Source of the DNA: Muribaculaceae bacterium
Lineage (GTDB): Bacteria > Bacteroidota > Bacteroidia > Bacteroidales > Muribaculaceae
Assembly (NCBI GenBank): GCA_017557625.1
Contig: JAFYYG010000036.1
Coordinates: 1 to 55,823, forward strand
DNA: 55,823 nt
Direction of reading: 5' to 3'
The position numbers and the translations under genes are program-made. The stretch's first letter is position 1, and every line of letters begins with the position of its first letter. Positions 32,746 through 40,507 of the stretch are shown piece after piece. The notes under the pieces were generated by a model. It saw only the letters and a list, made by a program, of their open reading frames with translations. It had not been told where the DNA came from and did not search any database.

Positions 32746-33945
32746 ATGAGCGAGACAGATATTAAAATAAAAGACAGCACAGCATCGTGGCAAGATGGTG
32801 TGGCAAAGACCATCACCTTCATTGTCACCAAGGACTGCCAACTGGCTTGCAAATACTGCTACTTGGTGGGCAAGAACGAGAAAGAGCGCATGTCGTGGGA
32901 CGTGGCAAAGCGAGCCATTGACTACATCCTTGACCACGAGCGCGATTTTCCAGAGAAATCGGTGATTTTTGAGTTCATTGGTGGCGAGCCGTTCCTTGAG
33001 ATAGACCTTATCGACCGCATCTGCGACTATATCAAGGTGGAGCTATACAGCCGCTGTCATCATTGGTTCGACTCTTACCGCTTCAGTTTCTCGACTAACG
33101 GCATAAACTACCACACCGATAAGGTGCAAGCATTCATCAATAAGAATATCAGCCATTTGAGCATCGGCATCACTATCGACGGCACCCAGCGCAAGCACGA
33201 CCTTAACCGAGTGTGGAAGGGCGTCGAGGAGCGGGGAAGCTATCTAGATGTGGTGCGTAACATCCCGCTGTGGTTGCAGCAATTCCCTGAAGAGGCTACA
33301 AAAGTTACCATCAGCAGCGCTGATATACCATATATAAAGGAGAGCGTACTTCATCTTTATGGTCTTGGTATCCATGCGGTTAATATCAATGTGGTGTTTG
33401 AAAATGTGTGGAAGGATGGCGATGACAAGCTCTTCGAGAATCAGCTGATGCTGCTTGCTGATGACATTATTGATGGTGGCTATTACAAGGACTATGCCTG
33501 CTCGTTCTTCAGCGAGAATATTGGCAAACCGTTAGATCCTGAGCGAGAGAATAATAACTGGTGCGGGGCCGGGAAGATGCTGGCTGTTGACGCAGCGGGA
33601 AATTTTTATCCTTGCACACGATTTGCAGCTTATTCTTTGCGGTCGAAGGAGCCAATAGTCATTGGAAATGTGAGCGACGGCATCGACAAGAATAAGCTCC
33701 GTCCGTTCCTCGCACTTGATCGCATTACTCAAAGCCCTGACAAATGCAAGACCTGTAATGTGGCAAGCGGCTGCGCATGGTGCCAGGGTGAGAACTACGA
33801 TGCGGCAGAGACTAATACCATCTATCAGCGCGCTACAGCTATCTGCCTGATGCATAAAGCAAGAGTGCACGCCAACAATTACTACTGGAACAAACTCTAC
33901 CGCAAACTTGAGATGGACGGACGAAGCACAAAGTGCGAAGGATAA
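32746..33945 (+). CDS. Radical SAM/SPASM maturase, CXXX-repeat target
   Basis: 399 residues. The radical SAM cluster motif is CQLACKYC (Cys31, 35, 38), followed by FEFIGGEPFLE for SAM binding. The C-terminal SPASM domain binds two more 4Fe-4S clusters through Cys273, 290, 334, 337, 343, 346 and 367 (C-x16-C, C-x2-C-x5-C-x2-C, C). This matches maturases of the family named for CXXX-repeat targets, thought to build thioether bonds from Cys to neighbouring residues. It sits 415 bases after the second precursor and 47 before the second maturase. Substrate assignment rests on the adjacent precursors. Confidence 0.9.
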   Translation: MSETDIKIKDSTASWQDGVAKTITFIVTKDCQLACKYCYLVGKNEKERMSWDVAKRAIDYILDHERDFPEKSVIFEFIGGEPFLEIDLIDRICDYIKVELYSRCHHWFDSYRFSFSTNGINYHTDKVQAFINKNISHLSIGITIDGTQRKHDLNRVWKGVEERGSYLDVVRNIPLWLQQFPEEATKVTISSADIPYIKESVLHLYGLGIHAVNINVVFENVWKDGDDKLFENQLMLLADDIIDGGYYKDYACSFFSENIGKPLDPERENNNWCGAGKMLAVDAAGNFYPCTRFAAYSLRSKEPIVIGNVSDGIDKNKLRPFLALDRITQSPDKCKTCNVASGCAWCQGENYDAAETNTIYQRATAICLMHKARVHANNYYWNKLYRKLEMDGRSTKCEG

Positions 33946-33992
33946 GTACACTAATTCCGATTTTCTATTCCACAAAAACGATTAATGAAATT

Positions 33993-34931
33993 ATGCTCCA
34001 ATACTTAGTAATATTACTCGACGACACCAGCGTGAGTTTTTGTCATTATGATGTGACTAAACCTGAACGTCGCTTGATAAGCCTTGATGATTTGCGGCAA
34101 GGTATCCGTTTTGGCATGATGGAGAATCTGATGATTCAGTTTATCTATCCCGATTATGCTCTGCCACAGGAATATCTCGATGTGATTGACACCATCGACC
34201 ATAGCAACATCAAGCCACTGTCGGCACTTGACTGCGAGACCGATATTGTAGTGGTTGATGGGTGGAAATACAATGTCGCCAAGCTCAATGGTGCTGTGGT
34301 GGTGCTGAGAACGAGTTGGAACCAGCTAAGCAAAAACCATAACAATCTAAAAGGCCTGCTCAATGTGGTGATGCGTCTCAGTGTGGTAATAACTGATGTG
34401 GAGCGCATGACTGCCAGTGATCATGAGCAGTATAAGGCTGTGCTTGAGTTACTTGGCAAAGATGTGGAATCGATATGTCTCAGTGGTAAGTCACCACAGT
34501 TCAATCTGCTCACTGACCGTTTGATGCTCACTGAGATGAACAACTGCGGTGCTGGAGATATGACTATCACTCTCGCGCCTAACGGCAAGTTCTACATTTG
34601 CCCAGCGTTCTATTATGAAAACGAGGCAGACAGCGTGGGCGACCTCAACAATGGTCTTAACATAAAGAACCGACAGCTCTACAGCCTTGACCATGCACCC
34701 ATCTGCCGCAAGTGTGACGCTTGGCAGTGCCGCCGCTGCGTCTGGCTCAACCGTAAGACCACACTCGAGGTCAATATCCCGAGCCGTGAGCAATGCGTTG
34801 CTGCCCACCTAGAGCGCAACACCTCACGGCAACTGATGCTCTCGCTGCGCAGCAAAGGCACCTTCCTGCCTGATATAGAGGAAATCAAAGAAATTGACTA
34901 TCTTGACCCCTTTGAAATTATAAGACAATGA
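33993..34931 (+). CDS. CXXX-repeat peptide maturase, SPASM-like without radical SAM motif
   Basis: 312 residues from the ATG at 33993 (MLQYLVILLDDTSVSFCHYD); a longer frame upstream adds an unlikely N-terminus. No CxxxCxxC radical SAM site is present. The C-terminal third has a SPASM-like set: Cys185, Cys203 (in GKFYIC), CRKC at 238-241, CRRC at 246-249 and Cys268. The protein therefore looks like a companion that keeps auxiliary cluster ligands but has lost or replaced the SAM core. It resembles the family called CXXX repeat peptide maturase. It is 47 bases after the radical SAM gene and overlaps the next gene by 4 bases. Confidence 0.8.
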   Translation: MLQYLVILLDDTSVSFCHYDVTKPERRLISLDDLRQGIRFGMMENLMIQFIYPDYALPQEYLDVIDTIDHSNIKPLSALDCETDIVVVDGWKYNVAKLNGAVVVLRTSWNQLSKNHNNLKGLLNVVMRLSVVITDVERMTASDHEQYKAVLELLGKDVESICLSGKSPQFNLLTDRLMLTEMNNCGAGDMTITLAPNGKFYICPAFYYENEADSVGDLNNGLNIKNRQLYSLDHAPICRKCDAWQCRRCVWLNRKTTLEVNIPSREQCVAAHLERNTSRQLMLSLRSKGTFLPDIEEIKEIDYLDPFEIIRQ

Positions 34932-35200
34932 AGAAATTAGTAGGAAAAGTCACTGAAGATGAGCGCAATGAGATTCAGGCACTATTCGAACGACGCAACG
35001 GATTGAGAGAACTCGCACAAGTGCTCACACCTGATAATGTAGAACTCTACGACCGTCTGGTGAAAGATATGGGCGAGAACGCCACGTTGTTCCAGAACTG
35101 GTGGAATAGGATGGCAGAGAAATATAAATGGGAAAGCGCAGATGGCGGAAACTGGGAAATTAACTTCAACAACTGCGAAATCTTCTTGAAAACTGTTTAA
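34928..35200 (+). CDS. CXXX-repeat peptide modification system protein
   Basis: 90 residues. It is a small acidic-basic helical protein, KLVGKVTEDERNEIQALFER at the N-terminus, ending WWNRMAEKYKW, GGNWEINFNNCEIFL. It matches the third member of CXXX systems, whose role is unknown; binding the leader or bridging the enzymes is possible. The start overlaps the previous stop (ATGA at 34928-34931), so the two are translationally coupled. The frame after the stop, shifted by one base, stays open and protein-like to 35291. Confidence 0.8.
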   Translation: MKKLVGKVTEDERNEIQALFERRNGLRELAQVLTPDNVELYDRLVKDMGENATLFQNWWNRMAEKYKWESADGGNWEINFNNCEIFLKTV

Positions 35201-35291
35201 GAAGCGTGCGGAACTTGACCATGAGATAGACAAAACTCTCGCAGAGATACAGAAAATTTTGGGTATTAACATCAATATAGAGAAACTATGA
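35190..35291 (+). pseudogene. Orphan C-terminal fragment after the CXXX operon
   Basis: In the +1 frame relative to the previous gene, 33 codons read KLFKKRAELDHEIDKTLAEI then QKILGININIEKL and stop. There is no start codon. Either one A was lost from the AAAA at 35189-35192 and this is the true tail of the modification protein, or it is the tail of a deleted upstream gene such as an HsdM-type methylase, which often ends in such a charged helix. The ATGA join to the next remnant favours a lost operon. Confidence 0.4.
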
Positions 35292-35398
35292 GCGAAAAGA
35301 ATCTCCAATTAATGCCTACAGAATCTCAGATGCAAGATTTGCAACAGATTATAGAATAGGCCCGAAGTCGTGTTGCAGCATCAGCCAACTATAAATAA
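35288..35398 (+). pseudogene. DUF1016/YhcG-like nuclease remnant with amber codon
   Basis: An ATG at 35288 gives 23 residues ending MQDLQQIIE, then TAG at 35357-35359, then ARSRVAASANYK and a TAA. Read through, IIE-x-ARSRVAASAN resembles the N-terminus of YhcG/DUF1016 proteins, which carry a PD-(D/E)XK nuclease domain and often sit in type I restriction loci. Everything after residue about 36 is missing. The assignment is by remembered motif. Confidence 0.4.
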
Positions 35399-35401
35399 AA
35401 A

Positions 35402-35438
35402 ATCAGCTAATAAGCTGAGTATTCGTTTATTAGCTGAT
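35402..35438 (-). terminator. Terminator of tRNA-Arg
   Basis: ATCAGCTAATAA (35402-35413) pairs with TTATTAGCTGAT (35427-35438). On the minus strand a T-run follows the stem. It lies just past the 3' end of the tRNA. Confidence 0.8.
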
Positions 35439-35446
35439 ATAAATCG

Positions 35447-35518
35447 TACTCCGACTGGGAATCGAACCCAGATTTTAGGTTTAGGAAACCCACGTTCTAT
35501 CCGTTGAACTATCAGAGC
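35447..35518 (-). tRNA. tRNA-Arg (CCT)
   Basis: A complete cloverleaf: acceptor GCTCTGA with TCGGAGT (two G-T pairs), anticodon loop TTCCTAA, and T arm CTGGG, TTCGATT, CCCAG. The discriminator is A and CCA is not encoded. A TACCTTTG promoter box lies upstream and a terminator downstream. It reads CCU/AGG arginine codons. Confidence 0.93.
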
Positions 35519-35564
35519 AGCCGCAAAATGGTGTGCTACGATAGGGTAGTGGCGTTTTGCGGTG

Positions 35565-35572
35565 CAAAGGTA
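35565..35572 (-). promoter_or_regulatory. -7 box for tRNA-Arg
   Basis: TACCTTTG on the minus strand, 47 bases before the tRNA 5' end. No consensus TTG at standard spacing. Confidence 0.55.
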
Positions 35573-35626
35573 AGAAATATTATTATAAAAATCGCTTTTT
35601 TGGCACATAATTTGCTCGTTTATTAG

Positions 35627-35634
35627 TAACTTTG
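35627..35634 (+). promoter_or_regulatory. -7 box for clpS
   Basis: TAACTTTG 90 bases before the clpS start. It is divergent from the tRNA-Arg promoter. The predicted leader would contain the two hairpin repeats at 35644-35714. Confidence 0.55.
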
Positions 35635-35643
35635 CATTTCTGT

Positions 35644-35714
35644 GGCGGACGAGGCAGGTCTTGTCCCTACATTGAGGATATTACGGCGGACAAGGTGTGC
35701 CTTGTCCCTACATT
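35644..35714 (+). repeat. Two 30-base hairpin repeats in the clpS leader
   Basis: Copies at 35644-35673 and 35685-35714 share GGCGGAC(G/A)AGG at the start and CTTGTCCCTACATT at the end. Each can fold (GGACAAGG with CCTTGTCC in copy 2). The second ends 9 bases before the clpS start codon. Confidence 0.75.
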
Positions 35715-35723
35715 AAATAAATT

Positions 35724-36026
35724 ATGGCAAAACAACAGGGCTCTGTCAAGGAGAGGGAGAGGGTTTTCACCAACTTTCCCAAGCATTATAAGGTGATATT
35801 CCACAACGATGACTTCACGACTATGGAGTTTGTGGTGAAAGTGCTTATGGAGGTGTTCTATAAGTCGGAGAGCGATGCTACAGCCATCATGCTCGCCGTG
35901 CATGAGCAGGGCAGGGGTGTGGCTGGGATTTACAGCTACGACATTGCGTTGTCGAAGGCCAATAAGGCTACGGCTATGGCCAAAGCCGAGGGCTTCCCCC
36001 TTCGCATAACGGTTGAGCCAGAATAG
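35724..36026 (+). CDS. clpS: ClpS adaptor
   Basis: 100 residues. The conserved ClpS fold is clear: KVIFHNDDFTTMEFVVKVL (N-degron pocket and ClpA contact), then AVHEQGRGVAGIYSYDIA. It delivers proteins with Leu, Phe, Trp or Tyr at the N-terminus to ClpAP. It is first in clpS-clpA-aat, a unit that covers recognition, degradation and tagging. Its leader contains two hairpin repeats. Confidence 0.95.
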   Translation: MAKQQGSVKERERVFTNFPKHYKVIFHNDDFTTMEFVVKVLMEVFYKSESDATAIMLAVHEQGRGVAGIYSYDIALSKANKATAMAKAEGFPLRITVEPE

Positions 36027-36030
36027 ATTT

Positions 36031-36058
36031 TAGTTCATAGTTCACAGTTCACAGTTGC
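36031..36058. repeat. 7-base-period array, 4 units
   Basis: TAGTTCA, TAGTTCA, CAGTTCA, CAGTTGC directly after the clpS stop codon. The same word family recurs at 42484. Confidence 0.75.
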
Positions 36059-36109
36059 TGTGGTATAGAGAACTTATATTGGGATGTTTTAAAATAATAA
36101 AGAGATGTT

Positions 36110-38464
36110 ATGTCAAAAGAGATAAAAAATAGTTTTCATTTGCAGGTTGCGATGCAACTGGCGATAGATAATGCCGTTTCCATGCGCAATCCGTTTTTCA
36201 CTCCTGAGCATTTGGTGGCAGCGATATTGGTGCAGGAGCCCACTATATTGGCGCTTCATGACATGGGCATAGATCATGGTGAACTTCTCAGGCCGCTGCG
36301 CAACTACACTAAGGAACTTGACTTCGTTCCCGCTGGTATGGACTATAATTTAGAGCCTTCGCAGCAGTTCCAGCAGTTGATGATGGGTGCTGTGGATATT
36401 ATGCGTTCGGCGGCAGCCCAGGAGTTGGAAATCACTCATGTTATAAAGGCTGCGATGTATCTTAAAGACTCGTTGGTTGCCAATGTTCTGAACGAGTATG
36501 CCCAGAAAGACAGCGATTTCTTGAGCAATCTCATCTGGAACATTGAGGAGTTTACGGGCCAGTATGCTGTCAAGGGCGGAGATTTGGTAAGTAATGGCCC
36601 CATGTCGATAGTTGAAGATGGGGGCAAGCGCAATGTGCAAGTGTCTCCAAAGAGTGATTTGCCGTGGGATGACGACATGGATATTGGCACTTGGCACGAT
36701 GATGATGAGTATTTGCGCGATGACAATTCACGGCAGCCGGGTATCAACGACTATGTCACCTGCATCAACGACCACCTCAAGGACCACAACCCGCTCATCG
36801 GGCGTGAGGCGGAACTTGCGCGCACCATCCATGTGCTGTGTCGCAAGGACAAGAACAACCCGCTGCATGTGGGCGAGCCAGGAGTGGGCAAGACGGCTCT
36901 CATCTACGGCCTGGCGCAGCGCATAGAAGACGGCGATGTGCCCGACACGCTCAAAGGCTTCAAGATTTACCAGATTGACATGGCAGCGATGCTTGCCGGC
37001 ACGCAATACCGCGGCGACTTCGAGAAACGAGTGAAGCGGACGATGGATTACTTGTCGAGCCTCGACAATGCCATCGTCTATATCGACGAGATTCATAGCA
37101 TAATCGGTGCTGGAGCCACAGGTGACAGCGCGATGGATGCCTCTAATATGCTAAAACCCTATTTGGAGGGTGGCAAGTTGCGATTTATAGGAGCAACTAC
37201 CTACGAGGAGTTTAACCGCCAGCTCTCACGCAACAAGGGCATTGTGCGTCGCTTCCAGCAGATTGACATCCTTGAGCCATCGGTTGATGAGACCATCGAG
37301 ATAATCAACGGCCTGAAGAAAGGTTATGAGAATTATCACCATGTGACTTATGTTCCTGCGGCGATAGACTATGCGGTCCGCGCGAGCGCCAAGCATATCA
37401 TGGGTCGATTCCTGCCCGACAAGGCCATCGACCTCATCGACGAGGCGGGTGCCTATCGCCACATACATCCCACCGACAAGAAACGGCAGACAGTGGACAA
37501 GGCGCTTATTGACGACGTACTCATGAAGGTGATGAAAATCAACGCCACCGCCATGAAGGAGGACAACAATGCGCAGCTCAAAACCCTTGAGAAGCGCATA
37601 AAGAGCGTTATCTACGGTCAGGATCAGGCGGTGCAGGAAGTGGTAGAGGCTGTGCAGCTGTCGAAGGCAGGGCTTATCGACGACGGCAAGCCGCTGGCGT
37701 CGCTGCTCTTTGTGGGACCCACCGGTGTGGGCAAGACCGAGGTGGCGCGCGTGCTGGCGAGGGAACTGGGTGTGGAACTGGTGCGCTTCGACATGAGCGA
37801 ATACACCGAGAAGCACACTGTCGCCAAGCTCATAGGTTCGCCAGCTGGCTATGTGGGCTATGAGGACGGCGGTCTGCTCACCGACGCCATACGCAAAACG
37901 CCCAACTGTGTGCTGCTGCTCGACGAGATTGAGAAGGCTCATGAGGACATCTACAACATATTGCTGCAGGTGATGGACTATGCGCGCTTAACCGACAACA
38001 AGGGGCGTCATGCCGATTTCCGCAATGTGGTGCTTATCATGACTAGCAATGCAGGGGCGCAGTATGCAGGCATGACCGTGGGATTTGATAGCCGTGGCAG
38101 TCGCGGCGGCGATATGCTCAAGCAGGTGAAGAAAACTTTCAAGCCCGAGTTTATCAACCGTCTTTCTAATATCGTGGTATTCAACGATATGGATGAGACA
38201 ATGGCAGGCTTGATTCTCGACAAGCGCTTGCGCGAGCTGCAAGCGATGCTTGCGCCCAAGAAAGTGACTCTCAATGTGGATCACAAGGCAAGAGCTTTGT
38301 TGCTCAAGGAAGGTTTCACCGCCGAATATGGCGCCCGTGAGCTCGACCGTGTGCTCCACCGCGAGCTCAAGACCAAGCTCATGCGCGAGATCCTTTTCGG
38401 CAAGCTGAAACGCGGCGGCACCGCCCGCATCACTGTCCACGACGGCATAATTGCACTGAAATAG
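36110..38464 (+). CDS. clpA: ClpA, AAA+ unfoldase of the Clp protease
   Basis: 784 residues. A double-Clp N domain (about 1-150) that binds ClpS is followed by two AAA+ modules with Walker [11 protein letters not shown] and [10 protein letters not shown] and matching Walker B ([19 protein letters not shown]). It lacks the long middle coiled coil of ClpB. It unfolds substrates and feeds them to ClpP, whose gene is not in this window. It follows clpS by 83 bases, with a 7-base-period array in the gap. Confidence 0.95.
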   Translation: MSKEIKNSFHLQVAMQLAIDNAVSMRNPFFTPEHLVAAILVQEPTILALHDMGIDHGELLRPLRNYTKELDFVPAGMDYNLEPSQQFQQLMMGAVDIMRSAAAQELEITHVIKAAMYLKDSLVANVLNEYAQKDSDFLSNLIWNIEEFTGQYAVKGGDLVSNGPMSIVEDGGKRNVQVSPKSDLPWDDDMDIGTWHDDDEYLRDDNSRQPGINDYVTCINDHLKDHNPLIGREAELARTIHVLCRKDKNNPLHVGEPGVGKTALIYGLAQRIEDGDVPDTLKGFKIYQIDMAAMLAGTQYRGDFEKRVKRTMDYLSSLDNAIVYIDEIHSIIGAGATGDSAMDASNMLKPYLEGGKLRFIGATTYEEFNRQLSRNKGIVRRFQQIDILEPSVDETIEIINGLKKGYENYHHVTYVPAAIDYAVRASAKHIMGRFLPDKAIDLIDEAGAYRHIHPTDKKRQTVDKALIDDVLMKVMKINATAMKEDNNAQLKTLEKRIKSVIYGQDQAVQEVVEAVQLSKAGLIDDGKPLASLLFVGPTGVGKTEVARVLARELGVELVRFDMSEYTEKHTVAKLIGSPAGYVGYEDGGLLTDAIRKTPNCVLLLDEIEKAHEDIYNILLQVMDYARLTDNKGRHADFRNVVLIMTSNAGAQYAGMTVGFDSRGSRGGDMLKQVKKTFKPEFINRLSNIVVFNDMDETMAGLILDKRLRELQAMLAPKKVTLNVDHKARALLLKEGFTAEYGARELDRVLHRELKTKLMREILFGKLKRGGTARITVHDGIIALK

Positions 38465-38524
38465 CTGCTTTTTTGAATGCCGCGGGTACGGCTCACTACA
38501 CCAACATCACCCATGCTGGTTTTT

Positions 38525-38549
38525 CCTCTCCTCTCTCCTCTCTCCTCTT
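38525..38549. repeat. CT-rich 7-base-period array
   Basis: CCTCTCT is repeated with a seven-base step (30-36, 37-43, then a partial unit from 38544) in the gap between clpA and aat. Confidence 0.65.
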
Positions 38550-38564
38550 AACTCTATACTGTAT

Positions 38565-39263
38565 ATGGTTTTTGAACTTGATGATGAAATATTAGCTTTT
38601 CCGCATCCTGAGTTGCCGGTTCTTGACGACCGTAACGGGTTAGTGGCCATTGGAGGTGACCTTAGCGTGGAACGGCTTATGCTCGCCTATGATCACGGTT
38701 TCTTTCCCTGGTATGCCTTTAAGTATAAGGATATTCAGTGGTATTGTCCTCGTGAGCGTTTCGTCATATTCCCTGCCGAGGTGCATGTGAGCCACTCGAT
38801 GCGCACTTTGATTAACAAGCACATTTACAGGGTGACGTTCAATACTGCCTTCCCGCAAGTGATAAGGGCGTGCAGCACGGTAGATGGTCGCATCAACGAG
38901 GTGGGAGCGTGGCTCGGCGACGACATCATTGAGGCATATACCAAGCTTCATGACCTGGGAAGGGTGCGCAGCGTGGAGGTGTGGTGCGGCGACGAGCTTG
39001 TGGGCGGTCTCTATGGAGTGACAAGCGGCACTGGTTTTGTGGGCGAGAGCATGTTCTCGCGGGAGCCAAACACCAGCAAATTAGCGCTTATCGCCCTGGC
39101 GCGGCAGATGCAAGAGCACGGTGGCTCGCTTATCGACTGCCAGATTCACACCTCTCACCTCGAGAGTCTTGGGGCACGCTTCATAAGCTATAAGGATTAT
39201 ATCACTACCCTGCATGGCGAGGATGCCTACCACACTTGGAAAGAGAGGCCTATATTATTCTAA
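38565..39263 (+). CDS. aat: Leucyl/phenylalanyl-tRNA-protein transferase
   Basis: 232 residues. It moves Leu or Phe from tRNA to N-terminal Arg or Lys of proteins, making N-degrons for ClpS. The family signatures are present: GLVAIGGDLSVERLMLAYDHG, FPWY, WYCPRERFV, GGLYGVTSGTGFVGESMFSR and IDCQIHTSHLESLGA. It is third in the clpS-clpA-aat run, 100 bases after clpA. Confidence 0.95.
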   Translation: MVFELDDEILAFPHPELPVLDDRNGLVAIGGDLSVERLMLAYDHGFFPWYAFKYKDIQWYCPRERFVIFPAEVHVSHSMRTLINKHIYRVTFNTAFPQVIRACSTVDGRINEVGAWLGDDIIEAYTKLHDLGRVRSVEVWCGDELVGGLYGVTSGTGFVGESMFSREPNTSKLALIALARQMQEHGGSLIDCQIHTSHLESLGARFISYKDYITTLHGEDAYHTWKERPILF

Positions 39264-39319
39264 TGCACAATGCACAATGCTTAATATCGATTGTTCGAAT
39301 GCTCGATTGTTCGAATGCT
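39264..39319. repeat. 7-base array then 16-base direct repeat
   Basis: TGCACAA, TGCACAA, TGCTTAA start at the base after the aat stop codon. Then CGATTGTTCGAATGCT occurs twice (39288-39303, 39304-39319). A related CGAATGCTCGAA-type stretch lies at 41520-41578. Confidence 0.75.
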
Positions 39320-39365
39320 CGATTACTCTAAAAATTGAATCGAGTTCTCTCGAAAATCTCCAACA

Positions 39366-39394
39366 AAAAAACCACCCGAGTTGGGTGGTTTTTT
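39366..39394 (-). terminator. Terminator of secreted paralog 1
   Basis: AAAAAACCACCC (39366-39377) pairs with GGGTGGTTTTTT (39383-39394). It lies 25 bases past the end of the minus-strand gene and also follows aat on the plus strand. Confidence 0.85.
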
Positions 39395-39418
39395 GTGCGT
39401 TGTAGCAGTTAAGATTAA

Positions 39419-40228
39419 TTACTTAACATACTTCTTGCCGTTCTGGATGTAGATTCCGTGCTCGGGAACGCTCTGGAGCTCGCGGCCCTGGAGGTCGAAG
39501 ATGCGGTTGTCAACTGGTTGGTCAACAGCGATAGTGCTGATGGCAGTAACCTCTTCAACTAAGCTACCAGTCTTTTGGAGCTCTAATTCAACGGGTGCGT
39601 CGGCAGTCCAAGCGGTCAGAGGCTCTGGGCATACTTCCTCACCTACGGCTTTGGTGTAAGCGAATGAGCAGCCAGAGGGAGTGTCCTCAGCAATAATCTT
39701 GTAAATGCCATCCTCGCAACTGCTCATGTTAATGAAGAACTTGCCAATGCCAAGATTCTCACATTCAGGATAGAAACGGCAATCGAGTGTGCTGAGAATC
39801 TCGATAATTACTAACATGTCGTCTTTTAAACTGTTCTTGTTGTCCAACATGTTGGGCAATTTTGCTTCACGCATTGCATCATCAACAGCAATTTCAATCT
39901 CATCGCCAGTTTCTTCATCCTCACCAACAGTAGTTGTCCAATTTTGGAGGATTGCAGGACCATAACCCTGTACACTGAAATATTCACCATTTGATTTTCT
40001 GAAAACTAAACTCTCACTGCCTTCAGCCTTTTTAACATTCATGTTGAAGCCATTAAGGTTCTTACTTGTGTTAGTAAGTTGGAGTTCAATTTCTACTTTG
40101 TTAAGAGCATCTGCATTGAGAAGTGCGAAGTTCAATTTCGATGGGCAGGGGCCATAGGTTGGATTTACTTCTGCAAAAACGCAGAGAGAAACCATAGCAG
40201 CTGCAAAAAGAGTAAAAATTTTCTTCAT
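39419..40228 (-). CDS. Secreted protein, paralog 1 of a tandem pair
   Basis: 269 residues with a signal peptide ending near VFAEV (residue 20). The mature protein is acidic and beta-rich, with LNADALNKVEIELQLTNTSK resembling a cohesin-like or BACON-like surface domain, but no family is claimed. The last 30 residues (DNRIFDLQGRELQSVPEHG... NGKKYVK) are a Bacteroidales C-terminal tail. The neighbour at 40508 is clearly homologous over its whole length (LQLTNTSKNLNGFN vs MLTNASENLNGFN) and identical over the last 30 residues. No enzymatic motif is seen. Confidence 0.65.
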   Translation of the reverse strand: MKKIFTLFAAAMVSLCVFAEVNPTYGPCPSKLNFALLNADALNKVEIELQLTNTSKNLNGFNMNVKKAEGSESLVFRKSNGEYFSVQGYGPAILQNWTTTVGEDEETGDEIEIAVDDAMREAKLPNMLDNKNSLKDDMLVIIEILSTLDCRFYPECENLGIGKFFINMSSCEDGIYKIIAEDTPSGCSFAYTKAVGEEVCPEPLTAWTADAPVELELQKTGSLVEEVTAISTIAVDQPVDNRIFDLQGRELQSVPEHGIYIQNGKKYVK

Positions 40229-40460
40229 GTTAAATCGATTTTAATGTTAAAAATTTAATTAATATTTATTAGTCACGTTTGTCAATTTATAACAATCTCC
40301 TCCATTTGAAGCTGAAAAAATGTTGCTTCGCATGGATTTCAATGCAAAATAAGTAAAAGTTTTTTGAACAACCAAACTTTTTTGAAAAAAAACACCAAAA
40401 AATTATTTTTTTTTATTTTTCCTTTGAAATACCTATCGAGGAGCAGTAGAAGGTAAACAA

Positions 40461-40486
40461 AAAAACCACCCGTGTGGGTGGTTTTT
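40461..40486 (-). terminator. Terminator of secreted paralog 2
   Basis: AAAAACCACCC (40461-40471) pairs with GGGTGGTTTTT (40476-40486). It is nearly the same hairpin as after paralog 1, so the terminator was duplicated with the gene. Confidence 0.85.
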
Positions 40487-40507
40487 AGATCAGCAATTAA
40501 GTTTTAA

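Noticed and set aside
35288-35398. TAG reassigned to Gln (as in some phages of this phylum)
   Set aside because: The frame ends at TAA 12 codons later without the nuclease domain, and true genes in the window use TAG as stop.
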